DNA from: Bacteroidales bacterium UBA3653
GTDB lineage: Bacteria; Bacteroidota; Bacteroidia; Bacteroidales; Paludibacteraceae
DNA length: 64,000 bases
Direction: 5' to 3'
Assembly (NCBI GenBank): GCA_002373505.1
Contig: DFKE01000014.1
Location: forward strand, 124,001 to 188,000
The notes beneath the pieces were generated by a model that worked only from the letters and a program-made list of their open reading frames with translations, was not told the origin of the DNA and did not search any database. This document shows, one piece after another, positions 8,278 to 15,842 of the stretch (its first letter is position 1; every line of letters starts with the position of its first letter). A program made the translations under genes and the position numbers.

Positions 8278-9974
8278 AATACCGGTCGGCCGGTAATGTC
8301 GTATATCTTTTCTCCAAGGCGAATGTAAAGCCGCCCCTCACGAAGCACTTTCATGCAATGTACATCACTCTTCGTGGTTTCTATGTCTAGAGCGCTATTG
8401 TTTTTACGCGCCATGCGGATAGCCGCTATGCCGCCGTCACCGCTCGTCTGCGCGGAAGCGATGGTCAGCATGAACGGAGCCGATTGCTGCACATTCAGGG
8501 TCAAGCCTGCCTTCACAAACTTGGTCTTGGAGCCGAACTCTACACCGTTGATATAGAACCGCACGTCACGTTCTGTGCCCGAGAACGGGGTCAGATAGAG
8601 CGTGTCGCATGCCGGCAGGAAGAGTTCCACATGCGTCTTGCCCGCTATCTCACGGCTGTAGTCGCTGTCGGTTTTGGAGAACTTCCATTTCTTGGTCCCG
8701 TCCCATCCATAGGCACTCTTGACCCACGTCTCTGTACCGTTGAAGACGATTTCCGTAGCGGAGAACTCAACCGGTGTCACGGGTTGGATATCCAGCGTAT
8801 AAACGGCGGTCGTCCCATTCAGAGCGGTGATAGTGACGGTATCGTTTGTCTGCGCCCAAGTGGCACCCGCTGACAGAAGGCAGCTGTCAATAACGGGCAC
8901 GGACGTTCCTGCCAGATACCATCCGCGGATAACACTATCGCCTTCGTTGATATAGGCGTAGTAATGATTGCTCAGGATGACCTCTCTGATTGCTTTTGCC
9001 GTCGAGTCAATAGTCTCGGGGATAGTGTCAATGGACGGAGTCCCGGGAGTCGTTCCGCCCCACCGCACATACTGATAGATAGGCGTGTCTTTCTTGCTGT
9101 CCGAGGTCGTGTAGAACAGCGAGTCATTCAGCCATGCCAGCGACTCGCCCTGCTCCTCTTTCTGGTAGGCCATTACCTGCATTGGGTTGCGTTGCGCAGT
9201 AGCACTCAGACTTTCTGCTCCCTGACGCTCCCAGAGAAGGATATATTCCTCGTTCTTGATTGCCATCCAATGACCATCCGGAGTGATATCTCCACCATTG
9301 GCTAACTTGAACTTGGAGCCGTTACCCAGCGCGCAGACTTCCGTCAGACGCTGTACGCCCGTTCCGTACGTGGTAGAGAATGGCAACTTATACAGATGGC
9401 ACACGCCGTCCACTTTGTCGGCGATGTAGAACATCTGCTCCACATTGTCATACATCAGCGTCTCGGTGTTGTGTGCCTTGTTGTCCGGATAGCCGAAGCG
9501 GATCGTATTGACCGTCACATTCTGCGTGCCGGAACTGATGGCAGGTTCCTCGAAATAGAAGATATAATACTGGTCATTGTACGCCAGATCATTATCGCCG
9601 ATAGCACCAAGGAAGACATAGTTTTTTCCGTCATAGATACCGGTGGCTATATCTTCCCAGTCGTCTCGGTCTGTATTCGGGGTGGTCAGATTCACCGTCA
9701 TCGCCAACGTGCCGTCCGGCTGAATTGCGATGATCTTACGGTTGTCGCCGGTGTTCTCGTCGCCATGTGCCCAGAGGTAACCCGGCGTCTGGCGGGAAGC
9801 AGCCAGACCGCTGATTTCTTTCATTGTTTTTTTCTTCATCGTGCCGCACTCGGTACGCGTGAAGTCTGTGTTTTCCTGCAGGGTCGTGCCGTTGTAGTTA
9901 ATTCCGGCACCCCATGCCATAGTAGCGGACACAAAGCCCGCTACTATGGATATAAGGATGCGTTGCATACGCAT
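8274..9974 (-). CDS. Secreted beta-propeller-like protein with Bacteroidales C-terminal tail motif
   Basis: 566 residues with an N-terminal signal peptide (hydrophobic stretch about 4-22). The central region contains motifs like EISGLAASRQTPGYLWAHGD and DNVEQMFYIADK, which resemble phytase-like or SdiA/esterase-like propeller proteins. I cannot assign an activity. Residues about 390-540 look like a beta-sandwich segment. The last 25 residues (KVLREGRLYIRLGEKIYDIT, then GRPVF) match the tails of the proteins at 47565-49502 and 51197-51892, suggesting a shared sorting or anchoring signal. It lies 10 nt after the permease gene and overlaps the phosphatase gene by 4 nt, so it may be part of the same transcript and could work with the Cache sensor. 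Confidence 0.7.
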   Translation of the reverse strand: MRMQRILISIVAGFVSATMAWGAGINYNGTTLQENTDFTRTECGTMKKKTMKEISGLAASRQTPGYLWAHGDENTGDNRKIIAIQPDGTLAMTVNLTTPNTDRDDWEDIATGIYDGKNYVFLGAIGDNDLAYNDQYYIFYFEEPAISSGTQNVTVNTIRFGYPDNKAHNTETLMYDNVEQMFYIADKVDGVCHLYKLPFSTTYGTGVQRLTEVCALGNGSKFKLANGGDITPDGHWMAIKNEEYILLWERQGAESLSATAQRNPMQVMAYQKEEQGESLAWLNDSLFYTTSDSKKDTPIYQYVRWGGTTPGTPSIDTIPETIDSTAKAIREVILSNHYYAYINEGDSVIRGWYLAGTSVPVIDSCLLSAGATWAQTNDTVTITALNGTTAVYTLDIQPVTPVEFSATEIVFNGTETWVKSAYGWDGTKKWKFSKTDSDYSREIAGKTHVELFLPACDTLYLTPFSGTERDVRFYINGVEFGSKTKFVKAGLTLNVQQSAPFMLTIASAQTSGDGGIAAIRMARKNNSALDIETTKSDVHCMKVLREGRLYIRLGEKIYDITGRPVF

Positions 9975-9984
9975 AAGAGTAAGA

Positions 9985-11427
9985 TTATTCCACCACTACC
10001 GGTTTGTATTTCGGCACAAGCGCTTTCATTACAGACCAGCCGATGAGGTAAGCAACCGCGCAGATGCAGAACACAATCATGTAGGCTGCCGGTTTGCCGG
10101 TGAAGCCTGCAAACTTAAAGGCCTCGCCTAATTGGGCTGCATGGTCGAAGAGCATACCCGAACCCTTGTTGATGAGGAACGAGCCTACACCACCGGCCAT
10201 GGCACCGATACCGGTGATGGTAGCGACAGCCGATTTCGGGAACATGTCACCCGTGGTGGAGAAGATATTCGCGCTCCAGCTCTGGTGAGCGGCACCCACG
10301 ATACCGATGATGATTGCTACAGCCCAAGGACCGTAGATACCGCCAAGCGGCTGTGCGAACAGCGCGAAAATCGGGAAGAACGCAAAGATCAACATCGCGC
10401 GCATACGGCCTGCGTACGGCTCCATGCCTTTCTTCTCTACGAAGATCTTAGGCAGATAGCCGCCGAACAGCGAGATAACCGTTACGATAGCGTACAGCGT
10501 GAAAATCAGCGCAATACCCTGCGGGTCGGAAGCCTTGATACCGAACTGGTCCTGGAAATAAGCCGGAGCCCAGAAGAGGAAGAACCACCAAACACCGTCG
10601 GTCATGAACTTGCCAAAAGCAAACGACCAGGTCTGTTTGTGCTTGAAAGCCTCAGCGAAGCTCATTTGTTTCTCCTCTTTCGCCTCCTGCTTCGGAGCAT
10701 CTTTCTCGTCTTGGTGGATATACTCCAGTTCCGCCTCGTTCACATGTTTGCTCTCTTCCGGTTTGTCATAGACAAAGATCCAGATACCAGCCCAGAGGAA
10801 GCCCAGTGCACCGATGATGATGAACGCCCATTCCCATCCGAGGCTCTTCGCCAGCAGAGGAATAGTAGCCGGAGCAGCCAACGCGCCTACAGACGCACCT
10901 GCGTTGAACAGGGCGGTAGCGAACGCACGGTCTTTCTTCGGGAAATACTCTGCGGTCACTTTGATAGCTGCAGGGAAGTTACCCGCCTCACCAAGTCCCA
11001 AGATCAGACGGCAGGCAAGGAACAGCCACACACTCACCATGGATATCGAACTCACTATCGCACCGGTTGCATTCAGCAAAGCAGCCTTGTCAGCAACACC
11101 TACGATCTGCTCGGTTACCCAACCGCAGCCTGCGTGCATCACAGCGCCTAACGACCATACGATGATGGCAATCAGGTAGCCTTTCTTCGTACCCATCCAG
11201 TCGATGAACTTACCGGCAAAGAGGCAGAAGATAGCATAGGCGATGGAGAACACACCGGTGATGGTTCCGTAGTCGGAGTCGGTCCAGTGGAACTCAGGCT
11301 GAATAAACTCTTTGAAGGTCAACGACAGAACCTGACGGTCCATGTAGTTGACGGTAGTGGCGAAGAAAAGCATCGCACACATGACCCAACGCCAGTTGGT
11401 CATGACAGCTTTTTTAACGTCATTCAT
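9985..11427 (-). CDS. exuT: MFS hexuronate permease, ExuT/GudP type
   Basis: 480 residues with about 12 hydrophobic segments. The opening NWRWVMCAMLFFATTVNYMD and the segments RLILGLGEAGNFPAAIK and YFPKKDRAFATALFNAGASVG are typical of the anion:cation symporter branch that imports glucuronate and galacturonate. A charged cytoplasmic loop (about 225-260) separates the two halves. Neighbours eda, kdgK and uxaC catabolise the same sugars, which supports the substrate. Affinity among hexuronates cannot be told from sequence. Confidence 0.9.
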   Translation of the reverse strand: MNDVKKAVMTNWRWVMCAMLFFATTVNYMDRQVLSLTFKEFIQPEFHWTDSDYGTITGVFSIAYAIFCLFAGKFIDWMGTKKGYLIAIIVWSLGAVMHAGCGWVTEQIVGVADKAALLNATGAIVSSISMVSVWLFLACRLILGLGEAGNFPAAIKVTAEYFPKKDRAFATALFNAGASVGALAAPATIPLLAKSLGWEWAFIIIGALGFLWAGIWIFVYDKPEESKHVNEAELEYIHQDEKDAPKQEAKEEKQMSFAEAFKHKQTWSFAFGKFMTDGVWWFFLFWAPAYFQDQFGIKASDPQGIALIFTLYAIVTVISLFGGYLPKIFVEKKGMEPYAGRMRAMLIFAFFPIFALFAQPLGGIYGPWAVAIIIGIVGAAHQSWSANIFSTTGDMFPKSAVATITGIGAMAGGVGSFLINKGSGMLFDHAAQLGEAFKFAGFTGKPAAYMIVFCICAVAYLIGWSVMKALVPKYKPVVVE

Positions 11428-11477
11428 TTTTGTTTTCCATTAATAGATTCGATATCTCGATTTCTCGATATATCGGA

Positions 11478-12146
11478 TTATTTTTTACAATTAGCAATGA
11501 TCTCAAAACATTCGCGGCATTTCTCCGTTACATATTTCCAGTCGCCGGCTTTTACTTTGTCGCTCGGGAAGAGCTTGGAGCCCATACCTACGCAGTAAAC
11601 GCCTGCAGCGAACCATTTCTCGAGGTTCTCTTTCTCGGGAGCCACACCACCGGTAACCATGATCTTCGACCACGGCATCGGAGCCATCAGACCCTTCACG
11701 AGGTTCGGACCAACTACGTCGCCCGGGAACACTTTTGTGAAATCGCAGCCTACCTCCTGCGCTGCACCGATCTCGCTCGGTGTGAGGCAGCCCGGACAGT
11801 AGGTCACGCAACGACGGTTGCAGACCACTGCGATGTCTTTGTTGAACAACGGACCAACCACGAAGTTAGCGCCTAATTGCAAGTACAGCGCAGCAGTCGG
11901 AGCGTCAACAACGCTACCGATACCGAGAGCCAGCTCCGGGCACTCTTTAGCCACCCACTTGCTCAACTCGCCGAACACCTCATGTGCGAAATCGCCGCGG
12001 TTGGTGAACTCGAAAGCGCGTACGCCGCCCTCGTAGCAAGCCTTAATAACATTCTTACATACTTCTACGTCCTTGTGATAGAACACAGGAACCATCGGTG
12101 CAGTGGCAATCTTCGCCATCACCTGAAACTTATCAAATTTAGCCAT
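11478..12146 (-). CDS. eda: KDPG/KHG aldolase
   Basis: 222 residues from the ATG at 12146 (MAKFDKFQV). A longer reading from 12176 would add ten residues encoded by a dispersed repeat and is not favoured. The protein splits 2-keto-3-deoxy-6-phosphogluconate into pyruvate and glyceraldehyde-3-phosphate. The Schiff-base lysine lies in TKVFPGD, and the GGVAPE phosphate-binding segment follows near residue 168. It sits in the hexuronate operon after kdgK, whose product makes its substrate. Confidence 0.92.
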   Translation of the reverse strand: MAKFDKFQVMAKIATAPMVPVFYHKDVEVCKNVIKACYEGGVRAFEFTNRGDFAHEVFGELSKWVAKECPELALGIGSVVDAPTAALYLQLGANFVVGPLFNKDIAVVCNRRCVTYCPGCLTPSEIGAAQEVGCDFTKVFPGDVVGPNLVKGLMAPMPWSKIMVTGGVAPEKENLEKWFAAGVYCVGMGSKLFPSDKVKAGDWKYVTEKCRECFEIIANCKK

Positions 12147-12152
12147 AATTTT

Positions 12153-12182
12153 AAGTACCAAGGGACAAAGTACCAAGTACTA
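12153..12182. repeat. AAGTACCAAG repeat, left flank of S23 gene
   Basis: Two AAGTACCAAG-type units upstream of eda, inverted relative to the copy at 12557-12592. Confidence 0.8.
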
Positions 12183-12554
12183 TTTCGTCTCCTTGGGTTC
12201 GTTAATAGATTTTCTTGTTGACACAATTGAACTTATAGTGATTTTAAGTAACTCAGTACACTCGCTAATTATATCCTGCATCCTTTCTGAAGGCAACATT
12301 TCACATTCCTCGATCAAGGTTAACCAATGTAAAGTTTCATCCAATTCTTCCTCTACCATTTTTAATTTATTGATAAAGTCTTTCTCGGATTTGGCAATAC
12401 AAGCTGCTCTATAATTAGCCGAAGGAGAAGTGCCGGAACGGACGATTTGACGCGCGATAGCCATAGCTGAAATGGTATGTGGCATTGCATCTACCATCTT
12501 TATTATACGTATGGCAAATTGCTTGTGTCTTTTCTGTAATTCTGCTCCCTGCAT
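12180..12554 (-). CDS. Four-helix-bundle protein, 23S rRNA intervening-sequence (S23) type
   Basis: 124 residues, almost all helical, with the family hallmarks FAIRIIKMVDAMPHT, ARQIVRSGTSPSANYRAA and KLKMVEEELDETLHWLTLI. The family occurs in rRNA intervening sequences and as stand-alone genes, and is related to Avd accessory proteins of diversity-generating retroelements. No reverse transcriptase is present here. The gene interrupts kdgK and eda and is bounded on both sides by copies of the GGTACTT repeat in inverted orientation (12153-12182 and 12557-12592), which suggests acquisition as a small unit. Function unknown. Confidence 0.88.
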   Translation of the reverse strand: MQGAELQKRHKQFAIRIIKMVDAMPHTISAMAIARQIVRSGTSPSANYRAACIAKSEKDFINKLKMVEEELDETLHWLTLIEECEMLPSERMQDIISECTELLKITISSIVSTRKSINEPKETK

Positions 12555-12556
12555 AG

Positions 12557-12592
12557 CTCCTTGGTACTTGGTACTTAGTCACTTAGTCACTT
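12557..12592. repeat. CTTGGTACTT repeat, right flank of S23 gene
   Basis: Two CTTGGTACTT units followed by AGTCACTTAGTCACTT. With the left copy it brackets the four-helix-bundle gene. Confidence 0.8.
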
Positions 12593-12596
12593 TAAT

Positions 12597-13622
12597 TTAT
12601 CTTTGAACACGACCATTCGCATTACCGCCGGCAAGGCTCAGTACCTCATCTTCGCTTACAAGGTTGAAGTCGCCGTTGATAGTGTGCTTCAGTGCCGAAG
12701 CTGCTACTGCGAACTCAAGAGCCTGACCCTGGTTGCCTGGGTATTTGAGCATACCGTGGATCAGACCGCCGGAGAACGAGTCACCGCCACCTACGCGGTC
12801 GATGATCGGGTTGATCTCGTAACGCTTGCTCTGGTAGAACTCCTTACCGTTGTAGATCATCGCTTTCCAGCCGTTGAAGGTAGCGCTGTAGCTCTCGCGA
12901 AGCGTCGAAACAACGTACTTGAAGCCGAACTCTTTCATCATCTGCTCGAAGATACCCTTGTAGCCCTCAGCGTTGGTCTCGCCGCCTTCTACGTCTGCAT
13001 CCGGCTTGAAGCCGAGGCACAGCTCTGCATCTTCCTCGTTGCCGATACATACATCTACGTACTTCATCAGCGGACGCATGATAGAGATAGCTTTCTCGCT
13101 GGTCCACAGTTTCTTACGGAAGTTTAGGTCAACCGAAACAGTTACGCCGTGACGTTTTGCAGCCTCGCAAGCGAGCTTCGTGATCTCAGCAGCCTTGTCC
13201 GAGATAGCCGGAGTGATACCGCTCCAGTGGAACCATGCTGCACCTTCCATGATCTTGTCGAAGTCAAAATCCTTCGGATCAGCCTCAGCGATAGCGCTGT
13301 GCGCACGGTCGTAGATAACTTTCGACGGACGCATCGAAGCACCTGTCTCGCAGTAGTACAGACCTACGCGGTCGCCGCCACGAACGATGTACTCGGTGTT
13401 CACACCATAACGACGCAGCGAGTTAACGGCAATCTGACCGATCTCGTGTTTCGGCAGTTTGGTAACGAAATAAGCCTCGTGGCCGTAGTTGGCGCACGAA
13501 ATAGCCACGTTAGCCTCACCACCACCGGGAATGATACGGAAATGATCAGACTGGATGAAACGATCTTGTCCCTCCGGACTCAGGCGAAGCATAATCTCGC
13601 CCAATGTAATAATTTTAGCCAT
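12597..13622 (-). CDS. kdgK: 2-keto-3-deoxygluconate kinase (PfkB family)
   Basis: 341 residues of the ribokinase/PfkB fold. Substrate-side motifs GGGEANVAISCANYG (about 34-48) and the C-terminal signature DRVGGGDSFSGGL with the catalytic Asp are intact. It phosphorylates 2-keto-3-deoxygluconate to KDPG, which eda then cleaves. The context with eda, the permease and uxaC makes this sugar kinase assignment firmer than the fold alone. It is the first hexuronate gene after a 473-nt gap on the minus strand. Confidence 0.9.
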   Translation of the reverse strand: MAKIITLGEIMLRLSPEGQDRFIQSDHFRIIPGGGEANVAISCANYGHEAYFVTKLPKHEIGQIAVNSLRRYGVNTEYIVRGGDRVGLYYCETGASMRPSKVIYDRAHSAIAEADPKDFDFDKIMEGAAWFHWSGITPAISDKAAEITKLACEAAKRHGVTVSVDLNFRKKLWTSEKAISIMRPLMKYVDVCIGNEEDAELCLGFKPDADVEGGETNAEGYKGIFEQMMKEFGFKYVVSTLRESYSATFNGWKAMIYNGKEFYQSKRYEINPIIDRVGGGDSFSGGLIHGMLKYPGNQGQALEFAVAASALKHTINGDFNLVSEDEVLSLAGGNANGRVQR

Positions 13623-13687
13623 AGGTTAAATGAATTAAATTGGTTAATAAATATTGTTAATTAGTTGTTGTTTCTTGTTGTTATTTT

Positions 13688-13717
13688 ACTCCTCCTGTTC
13701 ATAGTAATAGGAGGAGT
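13688..13717 (-). promoter_or_regulatory. Hairpin in the kdgK leader
   Basis: Perfect 9-bp inverted repeat ACTCCTCCT / AGGAGGAGT with a 12-nt loop, about 65 nt upstream of kdgK on its strand. It could be an operator, an attenuator or a relic of coding sequence. No U-run follows, so it is not a typical terminator. Confidence 0.4.
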
Positions 13718-13872
13718 CGATGCCTTTCATGAATAGCTCACGGTCATTGATTTAGTCAGTAAGTGCCTGTTTGATTTACCGTCTGCTGCAAGCAGTTTCA
13801 GTTGGGTAGTGGCACTAACCAACTCGTTTCCGTTCTTCTTTGGTTTAGCCTTTTTTCTCTACTACCGGCTTA

Positions 13873-13927
13873 CGAGCGGCATTCGAGACAGATACGAGAC
13901 GATAACTATTCGCGATAACTTAGCGGT
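13873..13927. repeat. 11-bp periodic array (5 units, degenerate)
   Basis: Consecutive 11-mers CGAGCGGCATT, CGAGACAGATA, CGAGACGATAA are recognisable, followed by two weaker units in phase. It is one of five such arrays in the window. Confidence 0.6.
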
Positions 13928-14095
13928 CAATCAGCCTCTCTCAAGCCACTTAAATCTTTCAGTTTTTTACCTTTCAATTTTCATCTTTCAATTTAATATA
14001 CCCCCTATATATATAAGTCAAATAAAGTCCAAATCTATCACCTCAAATGCAAGTTTTTTAGTTTTTAATTAGTCATTTGCGTTGCAATTTTAAGT

Positions 14096-15184
14096 TTAGC
14101 AATAATCATCAATACAATCTTCTCCACTCCATTCTTTCCCTTGTTCAAGAGTGAAATATTTATGTCCACCTGTTTCGCTAAAGTAGGTATGACGACTCAA
14201 ATGTAAGAAACGATTTTCATACATAACAACTTCAGTTATTTTCCACGGTTTTATGTCACCTTTCTGCTCTGCCAGTACCCATAAATGTTTTTTGTCTTCA
14301 GACATGGCATAATCGAGTATTACAGATTCGCCCCATTGAGTCTTTGCAAAAACGGAGTCTTTTTTCAAGTTTGCGAAATAGTCTTCAAGCGGTGTTGCTG
14401 TTATTTGCTTTGGACAACATAAAAATTCTGTCGGCGTACGCCAATTCCCTTGTAGAGCATTTAACGTAAGAGAGTCACTAAGACAGTAGTCAATATCTTC
14501 ACCTAAACCGCTTTTAAGTACGACATGTGGTATTTCACGTTGTTCCATCGGATGAGATGCAGAGATCATCTCGTTCAAAGGATTTCCGTATTGTGTTTTA
14601 GAATGTTGTGGGGCATATATCCATTCCCCCATTCTTCCACCATGTAATTGCGTCTCGTCTTCCGATATATTAGCCCAACTCATCACACGTTCATAAGCAT
14701 TCTGGGCTTCTTCTTTTGAAACGGTACGCATCCACATTACATCTTGATTTGTACCCGTTAGGTCTTGTAAACAAGATGGATTGGCGATGAACTTTTGAAT
14801 GTCTCCTCCACAAAGGTATGCTATACGCTTGCGCGTCACAGGATTATTAAGAGCATTCTCTAATCGTGTCAACCATCTTAGATTCTCGGGACGATTATTG
14901 CAGCGGTTGGTATCTCTATGATCTACTACTAATTTTGTAGAATCATTGGCTCCGTGAAACGCAGTCGCTATTACGATATGTACTCGTGCACCGCAAAATA
15001 TCATGTAGCCGCTTTTTTCATCCTTAATTCCAAATGACCATGTATTATCACCTTTTCGTACAGGTTTTCCTTTGCGGGCATGACGCATAATGGCTCCATT
15101 ATCCCTCACAGAATAATGTTCTCCCTTGTAGTCGCATTCGCGAACCTCAGAATATTCCTCAATATTTATGAGACTTTCTGACAA
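14096..15184 (-). CDS. HNH endonuclease-like protein
   Basis: 362 residues. An HNH_3-type nuclease motif VDHRDTNRCNNRPENLRW lies at about residues 87-104, preceded by a NUMOD-like strand region (YSVRDNGAIMRHARKG). The C-terminal 200 residues are unlike anything I recognise. The gene is clearly more A/T-rich than the sugar-catabolism genes on either side and lies in a block (HNH protein, lipoprotein, transposase) separating uxaC from kdgK, consistent with acquired DNA. HNH proteins of this class include homing-type and phage-associated nucleases; its target is unknown. Confidence 0.8.
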   Translation of the reverse strand: MSESLINIEEYSEVRECDYKGEHYSVRDNGAIMRHARKGKPVRKGDNTWSFGIKDEKSGYMIFCGARVHIVIATAFHGANDSTKLVVDHRDTNRCNNRPENLRWLTRLENALNNPVTRKRIAYLCGGDIQKFIANPSCLQDLTGTNQDVMWMRTVSKEEAQNAYERVMSWANISEDETQLHGGRMGEWIYAPQHSKTQYGNPLNEMISASHPMEQREIPHVVLKSGLGEDIDYCLSDSLTLNALQGNWRTPTEFLCCPKQITATPLEDYFANLKKDSVFAKTQWGESVILDYAMSEDKKHLWVLAEQKGDIKPWKITEVVMYENRFLHLSRHTYFSETGGHKYFTLEQGKEWSGEDCIDDYC

Positions 15185-15340
15185 CTTGCAATTTATATTT
15201 TTATCTAAAAATTATTTCCCTTCTACTCTATCTAAATCGTCCCTATTTCTTTTGAGACAAAGTGAGGTATCGTGGGGGAGTTATTCCATTTCAATTCTGC
15301 CTGCCGTAAATCGTTAGTTCATGGTCTCATTGTTACTTAC

Positions 15341-15814
15341 CTAATTCTTTTTAATCATGTCAAATATACTATCTAATGCACTATTGATAGCCTGAGTTAA
15401 AGCATCTGTTTCTGTGTTTAAAGAAGCCCCCTCTGCTTCCGAAGTGGCAATTAATTCATGAGTTTCTGCATCCCTAAATTGTATTATAACTCCTTTTCTC
15501 GCCACAAAAGAATGGGTAAAGGATGTAGAACTAGTGTTTCCATATGTAACAACAAGGGTTTTACTTTTTAGTTCTGCATCAATCGAAGGTAGAGAAGAAT
15601 AACCTTTTTTCATCAAATATCCAGCAATCATTTCTGACGGATTTACTGTATTTGTTTCGATTAAAATACCCGAGGTTACTGCACTTGTAGGAACCACATA
15701 GACAAAATTATATTGAGTTAAATCTTTTGTTATAGTAGTAGTTGGCACTGACCTTGTTAAAGAACAACTTGCAAGTATTTCTACTACTATTACTAAACAA
15801 AAAAACTTCTTCAT
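15341..15814 (-). CDS. Lipoprotein of unknown function
   Basis: 157 residues with a lipoprotein signal peptide ending in the lipobox LASC, so Cys16 is the probable lipidation site. The mature part, with segments like TLVVTYGNTSS and GVIIQFRDAETHELIATSEA, is reminiscent of small outer-membrane-associated lipoproteins of the DUF4136 kind, but I cannot place it firmly. It is A/T-rich and lies between the HNH gene and the transposase. Confidence 0.75.
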   Translation of the reverse strand: MKKFFCLVIVVEILASCSLTRSVPTTTITKDLTQYNFVYVVPTSAVTSGILIETNTVNPSEMIAGYLMKKGYSSLPSIDAELKSKTLVVTYGNTSSTSFTHSFVARKGVIIQFRDAETHELIATSEAEGASLNTETDALTQAINSALDSIFDMIKKN

Positions 15815-15842
15815 ACACTATTCTTATTGTTTACTCATTTGG

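Larger units (their letters stand above)
13623..14095. other. Gene-free interval upstream of kdgK
   Basis: No coding gene is supported. The interval holds a 9-bp perfect hairpin (13688-13717), a degenerate 11-bp periodic array (13873-13927), and a run of the CTTTCAATTTT-type dispersed repeat (13957-13994). A possible minus-strand -7 box (TAGATTTG) lies at 14030-14037, leaving a leader of about 400 nt before kdgK. I saw no convincing closer promoter. Confidence 0.6.

Noticed and set aside
12180..12554. Diversity-generating retroelement suspected from the Avd-like four-helix protein
   Set aside because: No reverse transcriptase and no template/variable repeat pair with adenine-specific changes was seen nearby.
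13690..13760. Short minus-strand reading NDRELFMKGIDSSYYYEQEE ending just upstream of the kdgK leader
   Set aside because: It resembles a protein C-terminus, but in-frame stops precede it and no homologous body is recognisable; too short to call a gene or pseudogene.
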